A stretch of DNA of 64,000 nucleotides from Actinomucor elegans (lineage: Eukaryota > Mucoromycota > Mucoromycetes > Mucorales > Mucoraceae): the NCBI GenBank assembly GCA_026027325.1, contig JAMSLZ010000006.1:2480001-2544000 (forward strand), read 5' to 3'. Positions 1-12,774 of the stretch are shown in pieces (position 1 is the stretch's first letter; each line of letters begins with the position of its first letter). A model generated the notes under the pieces. That model was not told the origin of the DNA. It saw nothing but the letters and a program-made list of their open reading frames with translations, and did not search any database. The position numbers and the translations under genes were made by a program.

Positions 1-477
1 CATGCGACTTGGGGAAGTTATCTTTTTTGAAATCGCTTTTTTTTCAGTTGAGGTTTTCATCTATCACAATTGGGCTACTCACCTATTTTCATCAGTAACA
101 TTCTAGCAGCTAAAGGGTCTGTAACAAAGACTGTCCAAGTCGCAGGGAATTTGCGCTATATGTAATGTTAAATAAAATAGGAGACATATACTTGTACTTA
201 CAACGTAAAAGCCATGACCAGCATTTGTGAGCGGTGTAACTAGTCTCTTGGTACGCTCGACGATGGGCTCGTTGATATAAAGAGACCTTATCATAGAAAG
301 AAGACTGACTTCAGGGAAATGACGAAGGTTTTTGGGCACACGAAGGATAGAGTATATTTGCTGAATAATCACAAGGAATATAGCTATGCTAATGTAGGAT
401 GCTTTGGTTCGTCTTTGCAATATTGGTAGCGCTTTTTCGAACAGCTTATTGTAATTTCGTAAAGCTATTTCAATCAT
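1..477 (-). CDS. Cytochrome P450, N-terminal part (cut by window edge)
   Basis: Microsomal cytochrome P450 monooxygenase, 5' end only. Exons read 477-202, 155-83 and 21-1, with GT/AG borders and consistent phase. The protein starts with about 25 mostly polar residues, then a hydrophobic anchor (ISIAIFLVIIQQIYSI, about residues 29-44), then VPKNLRHFPEV, the proline-rich hinge that follows P450 membrane anchors. Later come PATWTVFVTDPLAARMLLMK and DNFPKSH, which match the region before the B-C loop of fungal P450s. The heme-binding cysteine, ExxR and I helix lie outside the window, so substrate and CYP family cannot be given. The start is the first ATG after an AT-rich leader. The third exon is short here and its acceptor was chosen by phase and family similarity. 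Confidence 0.8.
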
Positions 478-3427
478 GGTGGATACAGCGAAGGAAGAAG
501 GGGTAATTGTTAATCATTTCTGTCTTGATAAAAAAATTACATTTTATACCAAATTGATCAAATCCATGCATAGGTTATGATTCACGCCGAATTACGTGAC
601 TTATACTAGGAGTCATACGGACAGGACGCCGAGGGAACAGGTTCCATTAGTTATATTTGGTGAATGATGTAAGCGCTTGTTTACTAGTTAATGTGGAGGA
701 GCGCAGTAAAATAAGCCTTGCCCGAGATTCGTTTTGCAGGACTGTCTCTATAATTCATTAGCTATACATTCTTATTCAACCCTTGGAATCAGGATATCCC
801 GTTTATTATCTTAAATTCCATAAACAGTTTTGGCATATCCTTTGAATTTGAGTCATTTTTAACAAGCATTTGATTCATACTTTTCAATTTGCTCGGTTTC
901 TAAGGTCTTTAACTTACATACCTCATATGAATCATATGAAAGGATTATCATTTGAAATCAAGACATTTATGCAGCAATTATGCCGGTAAAACTTGAAAGC
1001 CACCAATCTTATTCTGTTAAAGGAGAGTCGTTCTCTCGCTAAGCTTGTTACCTAGTTCTATCTTTTTTCATGTTTTCTACATTGAAAGTAAGGAAAATAA
1101 AAGCATGTGCTGTCTCGGGTGTTAAAGCATGGTAAATGGTCCAGAACACATAAATTCTTATTTTGAGTATATGAGAGGAAAGCCATAATCAGCAATTGAT
1201 TATTAAAATTTAATACATCTAGTCGTATCATTATAGTTGAGATAGACACTACTATTGCCGCAGCAAAAATCTAGGCAATTCTAAAAGTAGGATTAGTACA
1301 GTACGAAATATCACGGGTTTGATACTACTAAATAATCCTAAAAAAAAAAATGCAAATACTTTCGTTCTTATTATAGAGAGCCATTGTACGCTAGTCCCAA
1401 GCTCATTTCATAAGCGTGGGAGGTGACAGGATAATAAAATAAATAAAGAGATATGTTATACATATTCTTTTGCTGACCAATTCGAATTATTTAAATCAGA
1501 TTTGAATTGATTCATTTTTTTATATACTTACCTTTTTATACCTGTGCTAATGCTCATATAAGTATAAAGTGTACTAGACACTGAATACGATAGCAGGTTC
1601 CTGGGTGATATTATCTTCGACTTAGAGGTGATTCTTCCAAAAAAAAACTTGGCAGCAAAATATAGTTATTATATATTCGTACATTGATGCTGAGATCAAT
1701 CTCTAATATATCACTAATACTATATCAAAGACATCAGAGGTTTTTGATTAGGTTAAAGGGAAAAATCTATCGCACTTTTGATAAAGGATTTAAAGCAAGC
1801 ATTGTATACTAGCTATCATGCAAAACAAAAATTTTCACGTTAAATCAAGGTTTGGTGTGATGCAGAAACTCATTCTAGGTATGAGCTATTCATCAGATGT
1901 AACATTTGACAAAGATCGATCGAGATTTCCTGTATCAATTCAAAGCATCATATCGATTTTTAAGCTGTGATTTTGTGAGCTACAGAAGGTAAAAGCTTAC
2001 ACCATCAAATTAATATCATAGCATAGAAATATATAAGTGAAGTTTGGTGACCTGGTCTTTTAATACAAGTCGTAGATCATTGGGTTATCATTTAAATGGA
2101 GTAAATTCACAAGAGGTTAAAAATAAGGTATTGGTTTGAAGAGAAACAAAGTAATACTTGACAGAGTTTGGTAGAGCCTGTTTGAACTAGTTTATAACGT
2201 TAAATATGTATGTAATTGATGCAGCATATAATCTAAATATATACTCCTATTTTCAAAGCGGCAATATATAATTAGCTGGTGAGCTGGACATAAGTTTCTG
2301 ATGTTATGGACTTTGTCGAGAGAAACATTATGGAGATATATCTTTCAAATGCCGTTGATTAAAGAAGTATTTACAGTTTAAGATTGATTTTTGCCCCATG
2401 TAACACTTAAAGGTTAATATATTGACTGTAGAAGAGGATGAGTACATTTTTGTGCTTTGGGTAACTAATATGTATTGTACAAAACGAGATGCTTTTTTAA
2501 ACAATATACTTGTTGTAAAGAATTAATATAAGAATATAGCTCCAGTGAACAAAAAAAAAACTGTATGCCTTTAAAGACAAGCAACACCTTTTTAAAATTA
2601 ATGTGCAATTTTCAAACTTGGGTTATCAAAAAGAAAATATTACGTTCTATATATTTTCCGAGAATAAAACTCTATCTTGTTATATTAATACAGGAGAATA
2701 GGGCTGAGAATCCTAAACATTTCTGTCAAGCGAATTCATTATATTAGATCACTGTCAACCAATCACGTCAACTCCGTCTATCAAGGTAAGGTCAATGCAG
2801 TGCAAACTGAATAAAAATGAATGATCTTTATAAAACTTTTACAGTAACGATATAGTGACCTATAGAGGGGATCAGATAGATTATAATATCTGACTAGCGT
2901 ATAGTACTTTAAACTTCCCGGTGCTTACTCGTGACTTTCAATTAATGCTAATACAAGTCAACAGAAACGAGTAAACGAACTAGGACTCGGGTAGCAATGG
3001 AAAGCTTATCAATAGATCATTAGATGAATATAGTCGAGTGTTGTGCCAGGAGCAGAAGGTAAGTGACAAGGTTATTCATGATCTATAAAATAACGCGTAA
3101 AAAAAGTACAATCGGTACCTGCGGAGAATGAGTATTCGCGCTGCAACTGAAACAAGATCTGATCTATTCGATCAATATACCGACAGCAAAAGCGATAACT
3201 CTCTATCTGATCAAAGACTTTCGCAGAAATACACTTACTAACGGTATTCAAACTCTTTAGGGCCTTTGATCTTAGAGTTTATGCTTCACACAGGGCCATG
3301 TGAAAATGAGTGACGTTGACAGGAAGATGCGAAAGTGGGCGGAGATTTAATTAATTGCTATTGATAATGGATTTCGTTATTTCCCCAGGTTGTTTTTTTT
3401 TGTTTTTTCTTCTCTTCATTCCTAAAT
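478..3427. other. Gene-free AT-rich spacer
   Basis: About 2.9 kb between the P450 start and the ETFA start. Only short ORFs (63 aa or less) with no family resemblance or splice support occur. Around 1905-1945 a weak match to the dispersed repeat of this window is visible (CATCAGATGTAACATTTGAC). I see no tRNA-like B box, no long direct or inverted repeat and no transposase remnant. Confidence 0.55.
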
Positions 3428-4727
3428 ATGTTCGCCGCTACTACCTCACGTATTGCTCTTCAAGTATGAATCGCTTTGAAACATTTAAACAGTTGATTAA
3501 CGGTTTTGTAATTAGGCACGCGCTACTCTTGCTCAACGTTTCTATGCAACTGGCGCTGGTGCCAACACTCTTTTATTCGTCGAACATAAAGACGGTCGTA
3601 TTGGCGGTGCTACTTTAAACGCTTTGACTGCTGCCAACAAGTTGGGTGGTTCTGTCACTGCTTTGGTTGCTGGTGATGCACCTGAAGCTGTTGCAAAGGA
3701 AGTTGCCAAGTTGACTGGTGTTTCCAAGGTCTTGACCGCCAAGGATGCTGCTTATGCCAACTCTTTGCCTGAGGATATTGCACCCCTTCTCGTTGCTGCT
3801 CAATCTCAATTCGGTTTCACTCACTTGTTCACTGGCCACACTGCTGTTGGTAAGAACGTTTTCCCTCGCGCTGCTGCTTTGATGGATGTTGCTGCTGTTT
3901 CCGATGTTGTTGGTATTGAAGGTGAAGATACCTTTGTTCGTCCCATTTACGCTGGTAGGTCATGACGATGATGAATAGAATGTATATTGATGTTTTCATA
4001 GGTAATGCTATTGCTACTGTCAAGTCTAATGACAAGATCAAGGTAGTTACTGTTCGTGGTACTGCTTTCGAAGCTGCTGCTCCCAAGGGCGATAGTGCTC
4101 CCGAGGAAGCTGCCCCTACCGCTGATAAGCCTGCTTTAACTCAATGGGTTAGTGAGGAAATTCAAAAGAGTGATCGCCCTGACCTTGGTACCGCTAAGCG
4201 TGTTATCAGTGGTGGCCGTGGTATGAAGAATGGCGAAAACTTTACCTTGTTGTATGATTTGGCAGACAAGATTGGTGCTGCAGGTAATTACATCACGTGC
4301 TTGTGAGAATTTTGACGCGTAGGTTTACTAACTATTACATGTAGTCGGTGCTTCTCGTGCTGCTGTTGATGCTGGTTTCGTCGATAACTCATTGCAAGTT
4401 GGTCAAACTGGTAAAATCGTTGCTCCTGGTAAGTTTATACATTGAATACGTGCACCTTAATACCTATAACTTACGATGTTTCTATTAGAACTCTACGTTG
4501 CAGTTGGTAAAGTTTAATAATGATCGTGGGAAAAATCTATATTCTAAATTGATATTACTGTAGGTATTTCCGGTGCCATTCAACATCTTGCTGGTATGAA
4601 GGACTCCAAGACTATTGTCGCCATTAACAAGGACGCCGATGCTCCTATTTTCCAAGTTGCTGACTATGGTCTCGTTGAAGATTTGTTCAAGGCTGTACCT
4701 GAATTGACTGAAAAGATCAGCAAATAA
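3428..4727 (+). CDS. ETFA: Electron transfer flavoprotein, alpha subunit
   Basis: Mitochondrial matrix FAD protein that passes electrons from acyl-CoA and other dehydrogenases to ETF:ubiquinone oxidoreductase. Exons are 3428-3463, 3516-3954, 4002-4283, 4345-4428, 4489-4506 and 4564-4727, giving 340 aa, the usual family length. The N-terminus ([20 protein letters not shown]) is a typical arginine-rich presequence. Then come [40 protein letters not shown] and a C-terminal FAD domain with [52 protein letters not shown] and the closing [17 protein letters not shown]. All match the ETF alpha consensus. Exon 5 is only 18 nt. Upstream in-frame stops support the start. No other ETF gene is nearby. 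Confidence 0.96.
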
Positions 4728-7701
4728 GTTTCATAGTAATAGACGCAAAAAAAAGCTACACTCAACAAATGTATAAATTCTATATAATACCTTCCAACTC
4801 TTCTCTTATATTATAAAACCGTAACTAAAAGCTCATCATTTATGCGTGCATTGTAACTGAGTACGGATAATCTTTGTATACTGAATTTCACATCACCTAT
4901 TTTTTGTGTAGCATCAACTAAAATTATATAACAAGGCTTATTTTTGATAATGCGTGAGTATTTCACTGTGCTTGCTCATTAGCCTATCATCTCTACAAAA
5001 TATTTGTATATAGTATCCATAGTCGATCTATTTTTTGATATATGAATGTATTATTTTAAAGTAGTAGGCGCTAACTAAACACCTGCTTTATAGATAATTT
5101 TTTTTTTTTTCAATTGCATCTATAGAAAGAATAAACTGAGATAAAGCTCTGATTTTCGGATAAAAAAAAAGTACTGTATCCAACAGTAAACTTTTATAAT
5201 CGCACATTAAAGCAATCAGATGTTAGAAGGCTTCAAAAATACAACCTTTATATCCTCTAGAATATCTTTTTCTACAATTGAATACTATTAAGCGCAAAAT
5301 GTAGAAGCGATCGCTGTTAAATATCCCCATTTTCTATAATAACAAGCTTTTTATTAATGCCTGGTGTCTTTGGACAAGATATTGTAACCTATTACAAAAT
5401 TAAAAACAGTGACAACACTTGTTACTCGCCTATGTCAGGGGGCGGCGGTAGACGAGAATGCAACTTTGGTCATAACCATGGACTCTACTCAAATTGGCTC
5501 AGGAATCAACTGATTGGTATTGGGCTCATTGTGGAGGAATAAAAGAATATGGATGATACAGCATTTAATAGACAAACTTGTCAACGTAGGTTGATGTTTG
5601 CTAAAGTTACATGTCAAAATTAAAGTGGATATATATATATATATATCCATCAAAATCATAGCCAGGATTGTTGAAATTTGCTTGAAAAGTTCAAACTAAA
5701 CCACTCATTTTTGCACATCTTTTTGAGAAAACTTTACCCTTTATGGGAATGTCGATCAAAACAAATATATCTACTGTTTGAGTGATAACTTCCTTTCCTG
5801 ATTTCATAACCTCGATCGAAAATATGATCAGGGCTTCATACTCCAAGAAGATGATGCTTCCCATAGGCTCGTATATTTGCTGGTGAAAGAGCAAGGCAAG
5901 GATCAAAAATTTTGACTCCTGGCCAGCGCAAAACCCAAACCTAAATCCCATTAAAAACCTCTGACATTACCTAGAAAAGCGTATTGCCAAGTACTGGTAC
6001 AAGGTGAACTCTCTCAAAGAACTGGACGCAATTACTATGAAGGATAGAAAAAATATTGGAGATCGATATTTGTCATAATATGCTCTCAGCATGCCAGAAA
6101 AATGTCAAGTAGTCAACAGTTCACTAGACAACCGCACTATGTAGTGATTATCTTACAAAAAGCAATTACAGTAAATTAAAAAAGCTCATCGTTGTATATA
6201 TAAAGTCTAGTACTATTTCTAGAAGGTTTTATTATAAAAGGTTGATGTTTGAAGTATCATATAGTTATGCGTGACTGGACTTTGAAAGGAAGATTCGAAA
6301 GTGTACATCTTGGTAGAAATCGCATAACTGCAATCTGCCAAAGTAAGGCCTTTACTTTAGCTTCTGTATATAATGCATACCATTCGAAAGAGTGCCTCAA
6401 GCTCAATAATTTATATTAATGAACCAATTCTCCCATTAGTATATATTATCGAGTATAATAATAATCTTAATTTCGGGATTAAACAATTTATGAAAAATCG
6501 CTGTATAGCCACTAATCAACACAATATATCTCTAAAGATCTTGATCAAATTGTCCTATCTGGTTAGTATATTTGGCTCAAATGGGCTATTGAGTTCATTA
6601 AATCCATACTTTGACCGTATTGCAAAGTAATGACTAAGAATTTTGAATGTCTAAAGTAGTAATAAAGACAATGGGAATAGAATCATGCAGAACGTGAGAC
6701 TTTATTTTATTCTATAAGTTAAAAGAAAGACCAAGGCCTCTCAATTGCACTCTCAGAAGGGTCCTACATACTATACGATTAAATGTCAGGTTACATGAGT
6801 TGGGTTCTTATATATTATATATGACATTTATATCTTGATGTGTGGTAAGACAGTCAACATATATTCTATCCTTGACAATGGCATTATGTAATAAGTAGTG
6901 CGAAAACCATCAATTGTCGTCATAATAAAGAACTGTCAATGAATATGTATAATTGTATCCTTCAAAAGATAAGCTTCATTGGGTGCAATAGCTTATTTCA
7001 AGCATGCACTAGGGACCATAAACGACGTTTGACGGAACTTGGTTGAGAGACTTAAAGATCAAGAAATCCTTTTTTTATTCGAACTACAAACAATTTACTA
7101 TGTATACCTATATATATATATATATATATTGTATTTGAATCAATTAAAAACTTTAGTAGATAAAGTGCTTTATTTTTTAATGCGCAGTAGTAATCAGATG
7201 AGAGAAATGTAGAGATATTGAAAAGGAAAAATTTTCTTAGAGGAAAGATCATTAGATCAAAACCAAAAGTATGTAAAATTATTTTCATTGGAACTTATAT
7301 GAACTACTCCATTTCTGCCTTTTATTCAAGATAAATCCATTAATTCGAAGAAGTATAAAACACTATGTGCATCGTTTGATGTGCAATTAAATTCCGTGAA
7401 AATCTATTAATATAGCAGGCCTTTGCCAATATTTTTATTGTGCTTTAAAAAAGGGATCAAAAATTGCCACCTGAACCTTAGGCTGCTTTACATTTTTAAA
7501 TAATCGCCATCCAATGAAATCATAGCTTGCAATTCAGTTATGAAGTTTCAGCTTGCCTTTTCTTTTAAGGTTGACAAATCAATGATCCGAGGTGGAACCA
7601 TGCACAAGGCCCAGTCAATTGAAAGGACTCTGCCGGTCACAATTCTTTTTTTTTTTTTTTAATTTGTCTTTTTCTTTCTTTTTGTTATCTATCTATTAAA
7701 A
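4728..7701. other. Gene-free AT-rich spacer with (AT)n tracts
   Basis: About 3 kb from the ETFA stop to the carrier start. It holds (AT)n tracts near 5631-5649 and 7110-7130, a T-run at 7647-7661 followed by pyrimidine-rich sequence just before the carrier ATG, and ORFs up to 86 aa without recognisable similarity. An 8-bp inverted pair (AAATGTCA near 6782, TGACATTT near 6822) is too small to interpret. Nothing else stands out. Confidence 0.55.
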
Positions 7702-8779
7702 ATGCTCGTAGTTAGGCCTTCAACTACAGCAGAGCCTCTATCGACTATTTCGAAAACAAATACATACAAAAAAACCGCTATACAATCACCATTCTGGTTT
7801 GGAGGCGCTGCTTCTTGCCTGGCTACCTTTGTGTCTCACCCTTTCGATCTTACCAAAGTCAGACTTCAAACTTTAAAAGTAGAACATACAACGGCATGGT
7901 CTGAATTCAAGCTACTCAGTCCTTCTCGCATGTTCAAGACAATGTGGACAATTAGTAGGACAGAAGGTGTTAGAGCTCTTTACAATGGCTTATCAGCCAG
8001 TTTGTTAAGACAGGGCACTTATTCTACTATACGTTTTGGGTTATATGAACAATTTAAGTGGTCAGTAGCAGGGGATCAAAGTAAGCAACTCATATATAGA
8101 CCAGTGAAAACCAAATTATTGATATGCTTGTATTGTAGAACCCACTGTACGCCAATTGTTGGTTTGTTCTACTTTGGCTGGTGCTTTAGGCGGTGCGTTT
8201 GGTAACCCAAGCGATGTAGTAAACGTGCGTATGCAGAATGACGGCCAATTACCGCCCAATCAAAGACGAAACTATAAGAATGTGTTGGATGGTTTGGTTA
8301 GAATTTGCCGGGAAGAAGGACCGCGCGTCTTGCTGAGAGGCATTGGTTCTAGTACAAACCGTGCGATTCTGATTACAGTATCACAAATGTCCAGTTACGA
8401 TATGTTTAAGCAGGCTTTTGTCGATCAATTGAAATTCCATGACGGTTTAATGACTCATTTTGCCTCTAGTTTACTTGCTGTAAGTTAATTATCGTAATAG
8501 ATGATATGATGATTAACGTTTTAATAATAGGGCCTTGTTGCTACAACTGTCTGTTCACCTTTAGATGTAGTGAAAACACGTATTATGAGCGCCCATTTAC
8601 ATGATAAAAGACATCCATTAAAGATCATGGCGCATATGATCCAAACTGAAGGTTTTGGATCTTTATTCCGAGGCTGGATGCCCGCTTTTGTTAGATTAGG
8701 TCCACATACGATTGTAACCTTTATCGTGCTAGAACAATTGAAGGATTGGCACAAACACTATAAGCTATCACACCAATAG
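7702..8779 (+). CDS. DIC1: Mitochondrial dicarboxylate carrier
   Basis: Inner-membrane carrier of the SLC25 family, likely exchanging malate or succinate for phosphate. Exons are 7702-8080, 8139-8479 and 8531-8779; 322 aa. The three tandem carrier repeats are visible, with signatures HPFDLTKVR, NPSDVVNVR and SPLDVVKTR. Each is followed by an EG-rich loop and a second helix (GVRALYNGLSASLLRQGTY, GPRVLLRGIGSSTNRAIL, GFGSLFRGWMPAFVRLGPH). FWFGGAASCLATFVSHPFDL near the start and the final RLGPHTIVTFIVLEQL match fungal and animal dicarboxylate carriers better than other SLC25 members. The second repeat has N in place of K (VVNVR), which is common in this subfamily. Substrate is inferred from the family and was not tested. 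Confidence 0.9.
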
Positions 8780-8836
8780 ATTCTGTATATATAACTTTCA
8801 TGGCTTTATTGTACCTACATATACCTAATAAATATC

Positions 8837-10577
8837 TTAATTCATTTGCGAACCATCAGCATTAAGCTTGAATCTATTGTTCACTACGTGTGGTATTTCT
8901 TCTTCATGGTGAGTGACCATGATCAATGTCTGATCAGCTCTCATATGCTTCTCTAACCAATCATTGACATTGCTGATCATTTTGTCATCCAATCCTTGGA
9001 AAGGTTCGTCCCAGATAATCAAATCTGGCATTTTGACCTGCAGTCTAGTAAGCAAACTAATTCAAAAAAAAAAAGATGATGGGAGTAGCCTTACCAATGA
9101 CCGCACCAATAAAACCATACGCTGTTCACCCGTAGACATATCTCTTAATTTACGATGCAACATACTTTCAATGCCAAACTCACCAAACAGCTGCTTCACT
9201 GTTTGAGCTTGTTCTTGGTTAATCGAGCGAGGCACAACTACATCAAAGAAGCCAGTGCCTACTGCCTCTAGGGCTGTCAGATTCTGATTGAAATACAAGT
9301 GAATTTCGGGGCTCACCAACCCAACGCGTGCTTTAATTTCCCAAATGGATTCACCAGTGCCACGGCGGCGGCCAAACAAGGACAGCTCGTTGGCATAAGC
9401 CTGTGGATGATCACCCGTTAAAAACGACAAGAGTGTGGTTTTGCCCGATCCATTAGGCCCCATCAAGGCCCATCTCTCGCCTTTGCGTACTGTCCATGTA
9501 ATATCGCGTAGAATGGGTTTACCGCTGTAAGTGACTTTGACCTTGTTCATTTCAATGATGGGATCATGGTGACTGGTATCAATGATAGGTTGCTTTTGCT
9601 TAGAAAGCTTTTTTTGTTCTTCTTTTCTTTTAAGTTGGTAGTCTTGAGGCTTGCCTTGCCATTGAATAGCCATATTTCCCAGTTCAATCACGTTGGTTGC
9701 CCATGAAGGAAATTCGTCTTGGGGCCGCAATAACAAGATTACGGGAATAGACGATTTGGTGGCCAGATCCCCCAATACCTGGAGCAAATGTTTTCTATGC
9801 TCGACGTCGAGCCCCACTATACAGTTGGTGAATTTGAATGTTCTCAAAGGATGAATACATTGGTACTTACTGAGTGGTTCGTCTAATACAAGCATTGATG
9901 GATTTCTCAATAAAGCTCTTGCAATACGAGCTCGTCTCGTTTGTCCATTGGATAGTTTGACAAAAGATAGGTGTAACAAATGCTCTACATCCAACTGCTT
10001 TGCTACACGATGAATGGCATCCATATCTGCAGTATCACCCAAGTAATCCTTTAATGTCAGGTCATTATCTGGGTCACTAATGATGATGGGGTTAAAAAAA
10101 GGCAGAATAAAAAGTCAATATTAATGAGAGAATTCATCACTCATTTTTACCTGAAATTGAACCGTTCTTGATAATAATGGTTATTATAAGAAAATGCGCC
10201 TGAATCTTCTTTAAAAGACACTAGGTGTACATGGTCAGAGGCATATGGTGATACAGACGAATCGATGATTGGCCATTTTCCAGCTGATAACGGTTGAATC
10301 GAGTGCTTTCCTGCTATAGTCTAATAAACCGTTTATACATATTTTCCCTGTTTGGTATTATTGATATTACCTCGGCTAAAGTGGTTTTACCTGCGCTGAC
10401 AGGGCCCACAATTACTAAATGTTCATCTTTGTTTAATGTCAAGGAAAGGTTTTTGAAAGCTGGTTCTTTGGCTCCAAAACGGTGGACCTGAGCATTTTCC
10501 AACTGTACCAAGGTTTTACTCGAATAGAACCGAATATTTCTCGAGAAAAGGTGTCTATTTCTGAAAACAAGACTCAT
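8837..10577 (-). CDS. Twin ABC ATPase without membrane domain, possibly mitochondrial
   Basis: Soluble protein with two ABC nucleotide-binding domains, resembling yeast YDR061W and bacterial ModF/PhrA. Exons are 10577-10371, 10320-10151, 10076-9871, 9816-9095 and 9037-8837; 501 aa. Cassette 1 has Walker A GPVSAGKT, signature LSNGQTRRARIARALL and Walker B MLVLDEPLMGLD. Cassette 2 has GPNGSGKT, STGEQRMVLLVRSL and LIIWDEPFQGLDD, then MVTHHEEEIP with the H-loop. There are no membrane segments. The first 20 residues (MSLVFRNRHLFSRNIRFYSS) are basic and amphipathic, so mitochondrial import is plausible. Cassette 1 has S in place of G in its Walker A (GPVSAGKT) and Q in the signature (NGQ). The ATG is 729 bp from the divergent hexokinase. 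The role of this family is unknown. Confidence 0.9.
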
Positions 10578-11306
10578 TCTATATCTCAGTACAGTTGTAA
10601 GGGAAAAAAAAAAGAGAGTCGTATTATATATGACCTATACTATTGGAAACTTTAAAGTCGTGTATTCGCGTCTGATTGGACGTTTGGCTATCTGATCAAG
10701 TATGACTCTTTTGGTACACGGTAGTTTTTGATAGACAGACAATGAAGAGAATTCTCGGGCAAAAGGAGCAATGTTCTTTTACTCAAGAGCTTTTTCTCTT
10801 TGACGCGACTTTTTGGTTACAATTTGAAATGGTCATGCTAACAAAAGGAGTTCCAAGTCCGCGTTATCTCATCTACATGGCTTTTTTTTTTTTTTTTTTT
10901 TTTTCCTCCAGTAGGGTTAGCAAATAGTTATATAGACACACCAGTTGCATTACTATTATTAATATTATTTTGTCCATGTAAAGAATAATACATCTTACTT
11001 TTTTTTTTACCAGTGTTCACCGTTTGCTGAAAAAAAGAGAGATACACGAAGGGAAAACCTTGGAAAAACATATCTGAAATCTCATGTCTCTCTATTCATT
11101 CATACCCTGCTTTTACCCGCTTTTTGCAAGTCAATGAGACCAGATTCTTCCCGGTGATCCAAAAGAAAAAGTTAGCCCACAGTCTATTGCCTTTTTTGTT
11201 ACTTTACAAACTAATTGAATCAGTATAAAAAGCGCGAAAAAGCCTGCTTTTTTTTTCGCTTTTTTTTTATTTTTTTTATTTTTTCATTTGAATCCTATTC
11301 TATACT
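10578..11306. other. Shared divergent promoter region
   Basis: The 729 bp between the ABC ATPase start (minus) and the hexokinase start (plus) must hold both promoters. It contains long T-tracts at about 10880-10904 and 11248-11285, pyrimidine-rich blocks and a TATA-like box before hexokinase. The small ORFs inside are T-run artefacts. Confidence 0.6.
11224..11230 (+). promoter_or_regulatory. TATA-like box of hexokinase
   Basis: TATAAAA lies 77 bp before the hexokinase ATG and is followed by a T-rich initiator-like stretch. The position and context fit a core promoter, but the transcription start is not known. Confidence 0.45.
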
Positions 11307-12774
11307 ATGACTCCTATTACAAACTTTGATGAGGCTCAAAAGGTTGCTGTCGACAAGGTGATTGAACAATTCACTGTCTCTAGTGAGACTTTAAAGAAGA
11401 TTTCTGAACAATTTGTGGAAGAAATGGAAAAGGGCTTGGACCATCAAGGCGCTACTAGTAAAGTAATGCTAAAGTGATTAAGAGTTTATACTAAATTATA
11501 CGACTAGTTGCCATGATCCCTTCGTTTGTTGCTGGTCGTTGTACTGGTGATGAAAAGGGTAACTTTATGGCTCTTGATTTGGGTGGAACCAACTTGCGTG
11601 TCTGTCAAATCACTTTGTTGGGTGGGGGTGAACACACAATTCGTCAGCAAAAGTACGTCGTATCCGAGGAATTAAAGACGGGCCCTATGCGTCACTTGTG
11701 CGACTTTATTGCTGACTGTGTCGACAGTTTCTTGACTGAAAACGGTACAAACGCCAACCAAGAGACAATTCAGTTGGGCTATACCTTCTCTTTCCCTGTG
11801 CTTCAAACAAGTATCAACCGTGGTGTATTGAAACAATGGACCAAGGGTTTTAATTGTTCTGGTGCTGTCGGTAAAGATGTTACCATTATGCTCCAAGACT
11901 CTTTCCGTCGCAAGAATATCAACGTCAATATTTCTGCTGTAAGTGTGTTTGAAACAGCAGGATATGAAACATGTTTCTAAAACTTTTTTAGATTGTCAAT
12001 GATACTGTTGGTACTCTTATGGCCTATGCCTACAAACATCCTAATACGATGATGGGTGTCATCATGGGTACTGGTTTTAACGCTTCTTATTATGAAGACA
12101 TGAACAAGGTCAACAAATGGACTGGTGATAAAGACCAAGAGATGGTAATCAATATGGAATGCGGTGCTTTCGATTGCGAACGTCGTGTCTTGCCCTTGAC
12201 CAAGTATGATAACAAGATGGATCGTGAATCTGTCAATGTTCACCAACAGCTCTATGAGAAGATGGTAGCTGGTATGTATCTTGGTGAAATCACGCGTAAT
12301 GCCTTGCTTGACTTGGTGGATCAGCAATTGCTTTTTGACGGTAACTCTTCCAGTGAATTGAACAGAATGTGGAGCTTTGAAACTGCATACATGTCCACCA
12401 TTGAAGTGGATAACACTTCTGACTTGTGCGATACTGGTCATATCTTGGAATCCGTACTCAACATTCCCTCTACTACGTTGGTAGACCGTCAGATTGTGAA
12501 AAATATTTGTCAAGCAGTCGGTCTCCGTGCAGCTCGTCTTGCTTGCTGTCATATTGCTGGTGTCATGAAGCACACGGGTAAGGTTGGTCACGAATGTATC
12601 GTTGCTATTGATGGTTCTCTCTTTGAATTCTATCCTAACTTTGGACAGAACATGGGTGAAGCTCTTGCTGAAGTCCTTGGTGAGCAGGCTCGTTCCAAGG
12701 TTACTTTTGATCTTGCTAGAGATGGTTCGGGCCTTGGTGCTGCTATCATTGCTATGATCGCTGCCAAGCACTAA
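11307..12774 (+). CDS. Hexokinase
   Basis: Cytosolic hexokinase that phosphorylates glucose and other hexoses with ATP at the start of glycolysis. Exons are 11307-11457, 11508-11938 and 11992-12774; 454 aa, a typical single-lobe fungal hexokinase. Motifs in order: ALDLGGTNLRVC (phosphate 1), TFSFPVLQTSINRGVLKQWT and KGF (sugar site), IVNDTVGTLMAYAY with the catalytic Asp, MGTGFNASYYE, ECGAFD, VAIDGSLFEFYPNF and DGSGLGAAIIAMIA (adenosine site). The family glutamate is present in ECGAFD, but the residue after it is Cys where most hexokinases have Trp or Tyr. GTGFN also differs from the common GTGxN with small or polar x. Key catalytic residues are intact, so activity is expected, possibly with altered sugar preference. 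The start fits a TATA-like box 77 bp upstream. Confidence 0.95.

Noticed and set aside
11977..12771. 264-aa open frame on the minus strand opposite hexokinase
   Set aside because: It is the exact antisense of a hexokinase exon with all catalytic motifs; the frame is open only because of the codon bias of the real gene.
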